A DNA stretch of 64,000 bases from Gigantopelta aegis (GCF_016097555.1 NC_054699.1:2958293-3022292), one strand, 5' to 3'. Numbered from the stretch's first letter, positions 33,474-44,246 are shown. Notes: generated by a model not told the origin, from the letters alone. Made by a program: numbers and translations.

Positions 33474-34445
33474 ATGGTTGCAGATAAAGCAGCTCCTTAC
33501 CCAGGGTATGACCCGACAGGATCTTACAGAACTCCACGACCAGCAGCTCGTGTTAAACCAGAAGCAGAGGAGAACGCCAGGAAACACAAAGGATGCATCA
33601 ACCTGTTTGATGCCAACAACCCTGGTCCTCCTCAACCTCCTCCACCAGAGCCAAAATGTCCCTCGGACAGTGCAAGACGCAACTATGAACTTGGAAGGTC
33701 AGGAAACGTGGGTTCCTTGTTATCACAAGGACAGTCACAGTCACATTCATCAGCAGTGGACTACAGTCCGGCGCCGAGAGTCAAACCTGAAGCCGAGGAG
33801 ATTGCAGAAGCCAATAAGGGCAAAGGAATAGCTAATCTCTTCAGTAACTATGGACATCTCCCTCCCTCCAGTCGACCTCCCGGCCGAGTTAAAGATGAAG
33901 GGTCGGTCAGTGCTTCCTTGGACCTTGGAGGAAGGATGAACAGTTTGTTGCATAACCCAAAGGAGATTCCAGAGTCTCCGAAACCTCAACCGCGGATAAA
34001 ACTGGAAGGCTCTCAGAATGCTTCACTGGGTGCTGGTGCACAGATGGGGAAGGTGATGGGCAGGTACGGAGAAACCCCACGTTCTACTAGAGGTGTTCCT
34101 CGCGTCAAACCAGAAGCAGCAGACATTGCAGAGCTGGACAAGGGTAAACGGGTAAACACTCTGTTCCAAAACTACGGGAAGCAACCGTCATCTGGACGTC
34201 CGGAGCCACGGGTAAAAGCTGAAGGATCCGAGCAGGCGAATCTCGATAAAGGAGGCAGAATGTCTCGACTGATGCATGAAGGTGACCGTCTGCCCAGTGA
34301 CCCCAAACCACCACCGCGGGCCGCGTCTGCTTCTGGACATCGCAATATTAAAAAGAACAGAGGAACCATCAGCCAGTTGTTTAGCGAGGCATCAAAATGG
34401 CAGGTTGTTCAAAAGCCTGGTATCAGAGGCACCAAAGTTACCTGA
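33474..34445 (+). CDS. Repeat protein 2 (PRVKPEA-type ~37-residue repeats)
   Basis: Single-exon coding region of 323 residues, paralogous to the three-exon gene at 14290-6388. The ATG at 33474 follows the splice acceptor by four bases. About eight repeats can be laid out: ARVKPEAEENARKHKG, a diverged SDSARRNYELGRSGNV, PRVKPEAEEIAEANKGKGI, GRVKDEGSVSASLDLGGRM, PRIKLEGSQNASLGAGAQM, PRVKPEAADIAELDKGKRV, PRVKAEGSEQANLDKGGRM and a final HRNIKKNRGTI. Each is followed by a hydrophobic cap (IANLFSNYG, VNTLFQNYG, MSRLMHEG) and a Pro/Ser linker. Two sub-types alternate: KPEA...KG and K.EGS...GGRM. It is basic and hydrophilic, with no signal peptide or membrane span. I do not recognise a named family; a scaffold-like or filament-binding role would be a guess. 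Confidence 0.9.
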   Translation: MVADKAAPYPGYDPTGSYRTPRPAARVKPEAEENARKHKGCINLFDANNPGPPQPPPPEPKCPSDSARRNYELGRSGNVGSLLSQGQSQSHSSAVDYSPAPRVKPEAEEIAEANKGKGIANLFSNYGHLPPSSRPPGRVKDEGSVSASLDLGGRMNSLLHNPKEIPESPKPQPRIKLEGSQNASLGAGAQMGKVMGRYGETPRSTRGVPRVKPEAADIAELDKGKRVNTLFQNYGKQPSSGRPEPRVKAEGSEQANLDKGGRMSRLMHEGDRLPSDPKPPPRAASASGHRNIKKNRGTISQLFSEASKWQVVQKPGIRGTKVT

Positions 34446-34539
34446 ACCCAGCATTAGCAGCCATTCTGCTCAGTGTGTATAGTTATTGTTTTAAATCATC
34501 CCTCAGTCCTTTTATTACAAGTGATATCCTAATGTACAG

Positions 34540-35510
34540 TCAAACAAACCTTAGTTGAACCTGTACCGATATATGAAATGTGCCTTTAATTCCTCAATTT
34601 GTAGAAACAGGCCATAATTGCACCTGTGTGCCTGTGCGTCAATGTGTAGTAAGAAGCCTTAGTTGCACTGGTATGTGAAATGTGTGTGACTGTGCCTAAA
34701 TTATGTAGAAAGAAGCTTTGGTTGTGCCTGTATGTGAAATGTACCTTTCCCTTAATTTGTAGAAACAAGCCTTAATTGCACCAATATGTGCTTGTTGCCT
34801 TGATATGTAGAAAGAAGCATTAGTTGCACCTGTATGTGAAATGTGCCTTTTCTTCCATTTTGTAGAAACAAGCCTTAATTGCACCTATGTGTGCCTGTGC
34901 CTCGATATGTAGAAAGCTTTATGTGAAATGTCTTTCTTTCATGTGTATGATGTGAAATGTACCTCTCAATCTGCAGCAGCAAGCTTTAGTTGCAGTTATA
35001 TGTGAAATGTCCGTGTACTTCAATTAGTAGAACCAAGCCTTAGTTTTACCTTTATACATGTGCCTTTGCATCAATTTGAAAACTAGTCAGTCTAGATTTG
35101 TAGAAAAAGGTCGTAGTTGCCCAGGCATGAAATTTACCTGTCTCAGTTTGTAGGAAGACGCCTTAGTTGACCCGTAAATAAAATGTATTCGTCTCAATAT
35201 GAAGAAAATGCCTTAGTTGCCCGTGCATGAAATTTACCTGCCTCAGTTTGTAGGAAGACGCCTTAGTTGCCCCATATATAAAATATATTTGTCTCAATAT
35301 GTAGAAAAGGCCTTAGTTGCCTCTATATATGAAATGTATCTCTATTTGTAGAAGAAAACCTTAGTTGTCCCGTTTCGTCTGTTTGAAGAAAAAGCATTAT
35401 TTGGCCCATTATGAAATGTATTTGGCTTGATTTGTAAGAAGTCTTGGTTGCATCTGTATATGAAGTGTCCTTCTGCTTTGATTTGTAGAATGGAGCTTTA
35501 GGAAAATGAT
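34540..35510 (+). repeat. Degenerate ~55-60 bp tandem repeat in 3' region of repeat protein 2
   Basis: The theme TTTGTAGAAACAAGCCTTAG followed by TTGCACCTGTATGTGAAATG recurs about sixteen times, starting roughly 95 bp after the stop codon and decaying to the right. It is probably inside the 3' untranslated region. Conserved GTAGAA and CCTTAGTTGC words mark each unit. Confidence 0.85.
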
Positions 35511-35804
35511 AACTGTTTTGTAACAGTTATTTGTGAATTATTTTGTTACGATTATTGTTCAGTGGTGACTGGTTTTACACAAAAGTGACTCACATCCTTT
35601 TCAAACAAAACCATCCAACTACAAAAAAAATCAGTTATTTTAGTGGTGGTGGGGGGAGAGACACTGGACGTAAACACACATCATTTCTGTGATAATATTG
35701 TCACTGTATTGTTATTATTTTGTACATCAAATACATAATATACTTAAGACTGTGTTTTAGTTTTTGATACATAGTTACTGTAATAATTTAAAAACTACAC
35801 TTGT

Positions 35805-36192
35805 AGTGGTAGAACACTCTTAGGCCATCGGTCTACAGGCTGGTAGGTACTGGTTTCGAATCCCAGTCGAGGCATGGGATTTTTAATCTAGATACTGGCT
35901 CCAAACCCTGAGTGAGTGCTCCGCAAGGCTCAATGGGTAGGTGTAAACCACTTGCACCGACCAGTGATCCATAACTGGTTCAACAAATGCTATGGTTTGT
36001 GCTATCCTGCCTGTGGGAAGCGCAAATAAAAGATCCCTTGCTGTCTGTCATAAAAGAGTAGCCTATGTGGTGACAGCGGTTTCCTCTAAAAAAAACTGTC
36101 AGAATGACCATATGTTTGACGTCCAATAGCTGATGATAAGATAAAAAATCAATGTGTTCTAGTGGCGTCGTTAAATAAAACAAACTTTACTT
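35805..36192 (+). mobile_element. SINE with alternative tRNA head, hybrid tail
   Basis: The head (TAGGCCATCGGTCTACAGGC, then a B-box-like GGTTTCGAATCCCAG) differs from the common head. The middle (GTTTGTGCTATCCTGCCTGTG, AAAAGATCCCTTGCTG) and tail (TTTGACGTCCAATAGCTGATG, GTGGCGTCGTTAAATAAAAC) are the shared type. The central part has type-A words (GAGTAGCCTATGTGGTGACAG) joined to a type-B tail. Confidence 0.75.
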
Positions 36193-36437
36193 TGGTAGAA
36201 CATTCAGACATTTTTGAACTTTTGTTACTTTGATCAACCTTTTTGAAAATGTTTGCATAGACAATACATGTCGTAAGATGTGCAAGTAAAACTGATATTT
36301 AACTTAACATAATACCATTATAGTAAATTAGAAAAAATGTTAGTTATGAAGCAACAGTTACTGTATTTCCTAAAATTGCTGTCACATTTTTGCTGACCTA
36401 TTTTTGACAGACTATTCTGTGAGAGAAATTGTATTGA

Positions 36438-36443
36438 AATAAA
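36438..36443 (+). terminator. Candidate poly(A) signal
   Basis: AATAAA about 2 kb past the stop codon of repeat protein 2, outside recognised repeats. Earlier AATAAA words at about 35178 and 36174 lie in the tandem repeat and the SINE tail, so the true end is uncertain. Confidence 0.3.
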
Positions 36444-37592
36444 TGCAAAAGTGAATGGTGATGTGCAACCTTTATGTTAATTTATGTCTATCTTAACATA
36501 TAAATATACATGTGTTTATTAATATATTGTTTAAAAAGACATGCTTAAGTGTCCCTGTGTTTTTTATACTACTGAGTACTTTCCATCTTATATATGTAAA
36601 ATCTAACAGTAAAACAAACAAGAAAACAAAGTTTATTAGAATAAGCCTCTTTTTTTGCTGTTTGCCATAAACACACAGTGGTAATAATACAACTACTGAT
36701 CATTGCTTTTTTAATACAAGACATTCATTTCTAATCTGAATAATATATACATACACAATGAAAATAATAAACAAATAGTGCACAGAATATATATTTAAAA
36801 AGTAAACAAAATATTTAAAAACAAAATTGAAATAAAAGATAAAATCAACAAGCCAATGTTTGAATTTGTTTGAAAACAACACAGAATTACATGAACATCC
36901 AAACACATGTTCTGCAACTTAAGCTTTAAAGTTCAGTAAATGCAGAAGACAATTAAATGAACACACAAAATTACACACATTTAAAACATTTTTTAATTTT
37001 TTTGCAAATATAAGAGTTCCAACCTGACACAAAAAATCTCCATTTTTATGAAGGTAAAACCCACTGGTAAAATGGAAATTTCTTAAATATTTTTAGCCAC
37101 CCTGCATAACATCTTGGTCATTTCCACGAATGTTTGATAACAGACTAAAGAATAAATTTTTAACAAAGATCCAATCAGATTTGTTGTTACAAATATACTG
37201 GATTCGAGAACATATTTTTATTGGTGGTGGGAATAAATAAGTCCAATTAGATTTGTTGGTATAAATATTTTGAATAATTAGATAAATAACTTTTCATTGG
37301 TAGTAAGAAAAAAAAACTACCTAATTACTCTTATGTTGTGTTAATTAACTTGAGTGGAAACACATTATAAACTCAAAACTAAATCTGCATAAAACCTGAA
37401 TTCCCTCTATAATGATGAGCTTATTAAAGTACTATTAAACTAAGTAAATTTTGAGCTACTGAGAATTTGAGCTACTGAGAATTTGAGCTTCCTGACAATA
37501 TTATACTAAAGAGATGTAAACTGAGCTACTACCGCTATTGGAACCCTTACTGCCTTACAAACGTACTGACATATTGCATTTGTGTTGCTTTC
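36444..37592. other. AT-rich gene-free stretch
   Basis: Nothing recognised apart from a short direct duplication (GAGCTACTGAGAATTTGAGC) near 37450-37487. Confidence 0.4.
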
Positions 37593-37596
37593 TTAA

Positions 37597-37928
37597 AGGC
37601 ATATTGTCACAGACCACTGACCTATTACATGGCTTAAAGCATTACTTTAAAATATATATATTTGATTTGTCCCTAAATGTACTTTATTCAACCATCTATG
37701 TAACCACCATACTCTACTAATTATGATATTTTGTAAAAACAATTGAATTATGGCAATGGTCCACAATTCAAAAACTAACATTGCTGAGAGGGTTGACATG
37801 GATTTCACTCCATCATGGTGTAGTTAAAGTGATGCAATAGCTAGATTTGGTCTGTAAAAATTAATGTAATTTTGATTTATCATTCATTTTTAGACAAATA
37901 AGGTCCTTAAATCTGTGACAGTATGCCT
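37597..37928. mobile_element. TTAA-flanked MITE, AGGCATAYTGTCACAGA ends
   Basis: The left end AGGCATATTGTCACAGACC and a right end reading inward AGGCATACTGTCACAGATTT are inverted repeats, with TTAA at 37593-37596 and 37929-37932. The body is non-coding. The ends differ from the TTAA MITE at 8461-8831, so it is a separate family. Confidence 0.82.
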
Positions 37929-37932
37929 TTAA

Positions 37933-38430
37933 AGTAACAGACTTGAATACTAAATATATCGGTACTAAAAGTTGATTTGAACGCTTTTCTGTCTGAATGT
38001 AATAAACTGATCTCTTACCGGGTATACTGGTATGACAGAACTGGAAACTGTGAAAAGGAAGAGAGATCTTACTACAGTTAAAACAGAATACATTAAAAAA
38101 TATACTTTCTGTCTATTCTACATGTATAGTTAAACAAAAATACATAAATACATTACAATCAAGATAAATATATTCCTATCTACCCGGTGAACAAAAACGC
38201 ATTACAGTGAACAGAGATGTATTTCTATATAATACAGAAAACTGGTCAACTAAAAATATATTCAGCCGTAAAGAAAAACAAATTGGGGAAAGAAAACATG
38301 AACATGTATATCATGAATGTAATAAAGTATAAACGTAACAAAACATCAACTGGCTCAGCTGGAACATAAATTATATAAAAGTGTATTTCCTCCCCCCTCT
38401 TCCCCCCAATATTCTCTCCTCCTTCCCCAT
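37933..38430. other. Gene-free stretch
   Basis: Nothing recognised. Confidence 0.4.
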
Positions 38431-38431
38431 A

Positions 38432-38820
38432 AGATATATAGAGATTATTATATGAGCTTGTGTGTCGTACTGATTTTATGAAATGAGTGTCAGGATTCTT
38501 GGATTGCACAAGTTTTGTAAAATCAGTACGATTCACAGGTGAGTGTAATAATTTCTTTATTATATATTATCCACATTATCAATATTTTTTTACTTTTATT
38601 TACGAATAAAAGACCATGTCAAAATGTTTCAAACATAACTGGAAGGAGATGACGCAATGACATCAGTTTGGTAAGTGATTACACAGAGCTAAGACTGGAG
38701 AAGCTGCATTAAGTTATAACGTCACTTCCCAAAATGATGTCATCTGTGTGCTCATGAAATCATTATGACATACTGGTTATATTTTCTTGAATATCTTGAA
38801 GCTTGTGGATAATAAATGAC
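38432..38820. mobile_element. Foldback-type repeat, copy 1
   Basis: Starts ATATAGAGATTATTATATGAG, holds TGTGTGTCGTACTGATTTTA and, inverted, TAAAATCAGTACGATTCACA. It continues AATAATTTCTTTATTAT and GACTGGAGAAGC and ends GCTTGTGGATAATAAA. A second copy at 51258-51665 follows the same order over ~400 bp. Confidence 0.75.
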
Positions 38821-38944
38821 ATTATATTTATAATTTGAACATGTATAAAACATGACTACATTCAGTGATGTCAGACAAATCAAAGGAAAGGGAATGTCTG
38901 TTAAAGATGCCCCAACACTTTTTAAACTGTCTATTTTGTGATTT

Positions 38945-39150
38945 TGATTAACACCACCACTAGATTCATTAATCATCGGCTATTGGTTGTCAAACATTTG
39001 GTAATTCTAATGCCACATTTTTCCATTAGCAGCAAAAGATCTTTTATATGCACTTTCCCACAGACAGTGAAGCACATACCACAGCCTTTTGACTGGCTGG
39101 AACGAGAAATAGCCCAATGGGGATCGATCCCAAACTGACCGTACATCAGG
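38945..39150 (-). mobile_element. SINE, tail type B
   Basis: Reverse copy from GATTAACACCACCACTAGATTC through CTTTTATATGCACTTTCCC to GGGGATCGATCCCAAACTGACC. A further reverse scrap (39215-39400: AGACAGGATAGTACATATCAC, then AGAGCACATTGATTATTTAA) abuts it. Confidence 0.75.
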
Positions 39151-39404
39151 CAAGGTGATGGAGAGAAAACCAGCTGCTGCCACCACACTGCTTCCAAACA
39201 AGCTGCATCTGATCTTTTATACAGACAGGATAGTACATATCACAGTCTTTGATATATGTTGTGGGACACAGGTTGAAATGGGTTTTTTTTTCAAGGTTCA
39301 AAACCAGTCTATCAAGAACCACGATGATGCTTATAGAGCACATTGATTATTTAATTATAAGCTATTGGATATCAAACACAAGTCTGACATACCAGCTGGC
39401 ACTG

Positions 39405-39575
39405 GTGGGATGGAAAAAATCCCAGTCTGAGAATGGAAGAATCCCAGTCTGATAATGGAAAAACCCAGTACGAGAATGGAAAAATCCCAGTCAGATAATA
39501 GAAAAATCCCAGTCTGAGAATGGAAAAATCCCAGTCCAAAAATGGAAAAATCCCAGTCCGAGAATGGATCCACTG
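39405..39575. repeat. Minisatellite, ~22-bp unit
   Basis: The unit AATGGAAAAATCCCAGTCTG with GA spacing is repeated seven to eight times. It lies inside what was probably SINE head sequence (GATCCACTGAGTGGATTCAATG follows). Open frames across it are by-products. Confidence 0.9.
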
Positions 39576-39639
39576 AGTGGATTCAATGCTATGTCTTGAG
39601 CACCTCACCCTAATTCTGAGATTAATAAAATCGATGGTC

Positions 39640-40052
39640 TCAACATTTCAACAATATAATTATCCTAATTAATTAACAGTAATAGTCTAAAATGTCTATT
39701 TCAGTAGATCCTAATTAATTGACAGCAATAGTCTGAAATGTCTATTTCAATAGATCCTAATTAATTAACAGTAATAGATCCTAATTAATTGACAGTAATA
39801 GTCTGAAATGTCTATTTCAATAGATCCTAATTAATTGACAGCAATAGTCTGAAATGTCTATTTCAATAGATCCTAATTGACAGTAATAGTCTGAAATGTC
39901 TATTTCAATAGATCCTAATTAATTGACAGCAATAGTCTGCAATGTCTATTTCAATAGATCCTAATTAATTAACAGTAATAGTCTAAAATGTCTATTTCAA
40001 TAGATCCTAAATAATTGACAGCAATAGTCTAAAATGTCTATTTCAATATAGA
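39640..40052. repeat. Minisatellite, ~57-bp unit, about seven copies
   Basis: The unit GATCCTAATTAATTGACAGC followed by AATAGTCTGAAATGTCTATTTCAATA is repeated, with one shortened copy around 39760-39785. Confidence 0.92.
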
Positions 40053-40059
40053 AATAAAA

Positions 40060-40130
40060 TACGATGTGCTGGGGTGTTACTAAACAATGTGCTGGGGTGT
40101 TACTAAACAATGTGCTGGGGTGTTATCAAA
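40060..40130. repeat. Three-copy 23-bp repeat
   Basis: ATGTGCTGGGGTGTTACTAA followed by ACA occurs three times in tandem. The phrase resembles the start of the SINE B tail (GTGCTCTAGTGGTGTCGTTAAAC), from which it may derive. Confidence 0.85.
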
Positions 40131-40401
40131 CCAACATTCCTTTTCTAGTATAATAGAACTAATTACATGGTTATAAACTCAAAGATTTTCCCTGAATTTA
40201 AAAAAAAAAATTGGTGCTTTTTGCAATAAGCATATACCTGTAGGTATATTTTAGTGGGAAATCTTTAAAAGACAATTAGAAAATCATTTCATCTTCATAA
40301 TCTAAGAGTCCATTGGATTTTCTTTAATTTGATGATAATTGAAGCCACTATATATATATATATGAGAATGCAGAAGAAAAAAAATCCATAATAATCTGTG
40401 G

Positions 40402-40507
40402 CCTAATTCACAAAGCTCACTTAAGTTCCCTTAAGTAACATCGCATTGTCCTTGCGCATCGCACTGCGATATTACAAAGTTGCAAGAGTTTAGTGAATTA
40501 AGCACCA
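40402..40507. mobile_element. MITE with CCTAATTCAC ends, complete
   Basis: GGCCTAATTCACAAAGCTCAC and GTTTAGTGAATTAAGCACC are inverted ends. The centre CATTGTCCTTGCGCATCGC and ATTACAAAGTTGCAAGAG matches the copy interrupted at 43789-46061. Confidence 0.75.
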
Positions 40508-41385
40508 AGACAAATATTAGCTCAAACATGGGGATACAGAAAGTACTTTACAGTGTGTGTGGTGTGTGTGCGTGTGAGGGGGGTGTATGTGCATGTATAT
40601 ATATATATATATATATTAAAAACCCAAAGAACATGAAAATTCATAAATTGAGTTCATAAAGAAAACTGTACAAGGAATATTGCATATAATACACGAGTGG
40701 CAGTACTAATATATACAGATACATCACTTACAACAAGCATCACTAACAAACACTTTACATTTCACATTCATTATAATAAAATATTAAAACTCTCTTGTAA
40801 AAATGTTTAAAAGGCACATCATCATTTATATGCAGATGTATCAAATTTCACTGGCTATTGAAATGTTTGTTCTAATCACTGTATACTGTTAATTACAATA
40901 AAATCCCCCCCCCCCCCCCACCACTTCATTTGTACACATTAATTACATCATTTTCATAGGGCTCTGCATTCATTCAACGAAGAATGTCATTATATCTGTT
41001 GTCAGATGATGCTGACAAGTTCAAGATTGGGGGTGGGGGGTCATGGGCACCTGGCTCTGACCCTTAACCTCCCCCTTCCTCTCAGCAGCAAATTTCACTC
41101 TTTCATCTTTACAAGTACCGATTTTCACAACATGTATAAAAACCTTAATTATTATTTTAATATATTTGACTTCACATACATCATAAAAAAAGATCGATTC
41201 TTTCTATGGAAACCTGTCTTTTAACCAGTCAAATATAACAATGATTAAGAGAGACCATTTAAAAAAAATAAAAATGGAAAGGTGTAGTTGCTAAAATACA
41301 GAACAGAATGAAATGGAAAAACAATTTGCATTAAAACATGGCAACAAATTAAAGAATATCATGAGATTTTATTTTATTATTAACC
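40508..41385. other. Gene-free stretch with simple repeats
   Basis: GT-rich and TA runs at 40552-40615 and a poly-C run at 40907-40919; nothing else recognised. Confidence 0.5.
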
Positions 41386-41389
41386 TTGC

Positions 41390-41600
41390 TTGCCTGAGGT
41401 GCTTGGGTTATAGGCTAGAACCACCTTGGTGGGCCTATTTGATATTCCCCCATTCCAACCACTGCCCCCATGACAGGTACATCAAAGGCCATGGTATGTG
41501 TTGTATAGGCTTTCTTCTGAAAACTTTATGTCAAATGTTTTAAATCCAATAATTGACAATTAATTAATGTGCTTTAGTGGAGTTGTTAAACAAACCCCCA
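41390..41600 (+). mobile_element. SINE fragment, tail type B
   Basis: Forward fragment: GTTATAGGCTAGAACCACC, TACATCAAAGGCCATGGTATG, and the tail TTTAAATCCAATAATTGAC to GTGGAGTTGTTAAACAAAC. Confidence 0.65.
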
Positions 41601-41770
41601 TCCCTCCAAAAACCCCCGCAACAGCAACCAAACTCATCCCAATCACTTTTTATTAACTTTAACATAGCTGTTTCATTCTATTCCATATTGACATCTCAGT
41701 TTTACCAAAAACCTGGACTAAATGTATCTTACATGAGGGAGGTGGAAGGCATCATAAATAAAAATCATTA

Positions 41771-41979
41771 CAGTCAAACTCCTCTAAACTGGACACCCTT
41801 GGCACCAAGTAAAAAGTTTGGTTTTAAGAGGTATCCGGTTTAGAGAGGTTCTCTTCTGTACAGATGTTTAAAAAGGGACCATGAGAAATGTCCAGTTTTG
41901 AGGGGATTCTGGTTTATAGAGGGTCCGGTTTTGAGGGGATTCTGGTTTACAGAGGGTCTGGTTTTGAGAGGTTTCACTG
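41771..41979 (+). mobile_element. pogo/Tigger-like MITE
   Basis: Ends CAGTCAAACTCCTCTAAAC and GTTTTGAGAGGTTTCACTG are flanked by TA (41769-41770, 41980-41981). An internal duplication of TTTTGAGGGGATTCTGGTTT distinguishes it from the other copies. Confidence 0.85.
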
Positions 41980-42590
41980 TAGTATTATTTTTGTTTGTTC
42001 ATTGTCGGTTACATGGAATTTATTTTCTACACATACTTGCTTTAAATACAATTTTATTTTGTGGGTGGAGGCACTGGTGGGAATATGCAAAACAACTATA
42101 CCACACTACTTTCTTGCAATTCCTTCTGGAACAACTCTCAGCAACATTTGTTCATTCATAGAACCTTCCCTCAACAGATATTAACGGCTGTTTACCCGCA
42201 TGGTGATGCAACACAATCTACAGGTACCATTTTCATTAGCCAATGGTTCATAAAACTTGATAGACAGCTGTGGTGACCTGTATAACCTTATGTAACACTA
42301 TGTGATACATTATGTGTCACAAAGTCATAATCCAGTAAAGATGACACCATGGAACAATAGTATTTTGAAGAATACAAATGCAGTCACTGCTATTAAATTG
42401 TACTGTAAGATTATAAGTTTTAGAATGACTGCAGTAGGAATTCAACTTGATGTACTGTGGCAAATGTGGAAGTAAATGTACAGCTTTATTTAAGCAAATA
42501 TAATTACTACGGTAACAGCATTAAGGTGCAAAACATACATTTAAGTACACGGCATAGATTTAAGGGTATGAAATTGTCTGTGAACAATCA
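41980..42590. other. Gene-free stretch
   Basis: Nothing recognised. Confidence 0.4.
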
Positions 42591-42594
42591 TGGA

Positions 42595-43445
42595 CATTGA
42601 TGGACACAAGTGTCACTACGTTCAAGGACACTGGATATTGATGTTAAACCATCGTGGATTCTAATGTTAACCCTTCATGGACACTGGTTGATGTCAACCC
42701 TTCATGGACACTGATGTCAACACACTGTCCATGGACATTGATGTCAACCCTTTATGGACACTTGTCAACCCTCCATGAACACTGATCTCAACCCTTCATG
42801 GACACTGATATCAACCCTTCATGGACACTGGTTGATGTCAACCCTTCATGGACACTGTTGTCAACACACTGTCCATGGACATTGATGTCAACCCTTTATG
42901 GACACTTGTCAACCCTCCATGAACACTGATGTCAACCCTCCATGGACAATGATGTCAAGCCACCCTCCATGGACACTTGTCAACCCTCCATAGACACTGA
43001 TGTCAACCCTTCATGGACACTGGTTGATGTCAACCCTTCATGGACACTGGTGTCAACCCACCCTCCATGGACACTTATGTCAACCCACCCTCCATGAACA
43101 CTGTCAACCCTCACTGAACACCGGTGTCAACCCTTAATGGACACTGGTGTCAACCCTTTATGGACACTGCTGTCAACCCTTTATGGACAAAGGTGTCAAC
43201 ATTCATGGACACTGGTGTCAACCCTTCATGGACACTGGTGTCAACCCTTTATGGACAAAGGTGTCAACATCCATGGACACTGATGTCAAATCTACATGGG
43301 CCATTGATGTTACTCTTACATGGGCACATACATCAACCTTTCCTGGACATTGGTGACAACCTTACATGGACATTGATATCAACCTTGCACTGACACTGAC
43401 ATCAACCCTGCATGGACATTGACATCAACCTGGCATGGACACAGG
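42595..43445. repeat. Minisatellite, ~22-bp unit, about 35 copies
   Basis: The unit GTCAACCCTTCATGGACACT with GR spacing varies slightly from copy to copy. Blocks of several units are themselves duplicated (compare 42690-42780 with 42840-42930). The frames of up to 89 codons across it are by-products. Confidence 0.95.
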
Positions 43446-43788
43446 CAACAATAACAATCGTGCACGAACAGTGGAGTCAACGATGCACGGCAACTGGCGA
43501 CTTATGAATGAGCCTACTTGTATGACTGGTGGGTATCACCTGAATAGGGTGTTGCTTTAAAATGCTTATTTGTTCAGTAGTAAAAGACCTAGTCCGAGTC
43601 CAGCCAGACAAAATAGAAAAATGCTCACTAGACTGGTTCACATGCTTTATGTTAAAACTGAATGACTACATCGGAAACCAGTCAAATAGTTCATGATAGG
43701 TCGCTTAACACATGGCTAACATTACTGGTCCCTGAATCCTATTTTTAACGCAGGCCTCTAGTTACTGTATAGACTAGGTACAGCCCTG
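43446..43788. other. Gene-free stretch
   Basis: Nothing recognised. Confidence 0.4.
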
Positions 43789-44081
43789 GGGCATAATTCT
43801 CAAAGCTCGCTTAAAGGAAACATGACACGAGACCATATTATAGCTCATTTTAAAAGAAAAATGATATAAAAATAATATACAAATAACTTTATAACAATAA
43901 AATACGTGTAGTTAACTTAAAATGAAGAAATTACGCTAACCAGTATCAAAGTACAATTTATGCATATTTCTTCGTGAGCGTTCGGAAAAAAAGGGAAGTG
44001 ACGTCAGAGCCGCTGTACTCTTCCATTGTTGTTAACTGTTTATATATGGAGTAAGGGGCTTACGATCTTTTCAGTCCAACA

Positions 44082-44246
44082 GTGCCGTACTGCGCGGCCT
44101 TCGGGTGTAATAATAAACAGTTTAAACGATCGGGATTGTCTTTTTATGGTTTTCCAAAGGATTGTATCCGAAGAAAGACGCGTGTATTTTATCGCAAAAG
44201 AAAAGATTGGACACCAACACCGCATAGTACTTTGGTGTCCGCCTAA
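44082..44246 (+). pseudogene. THAP zinc-finger remnant
   Basis: The frame reads VPYCAAFGCNNKQFKRSG, LSFYGFPKDCIRRKTRVFYR, KRKDWTPTPHSTLVSA and then a stop. This has the THAP pattern: a C-x4-C pair near the N-terminus, an FxxFPKD-like motif (FYGFPKD), a tryptophan, and an S-x-L-x-S-A segment where the second zinc-ligand pair (C-x2-H) is expected. The expected third Cys is Val and the His is lost at the stop, so it cannot bind zinc normally. THAP domains bind the ends of P and Kolobok elements. It is probably the N-terminal fragment of the element's own transposase. Confidence 0.68.

Noticed and set aside
33750-34369. Minus-strand frames opposite repeat protein 2
   Set aside because: Antisense shadows of a GC-rich coding exon.
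43124-43393. 89-codon frame with WTLVSTL repeats
   Set aside because: A product of the 22-bp minisatellite; unit length is not a multiple of three and the frame opens and closes by chance.
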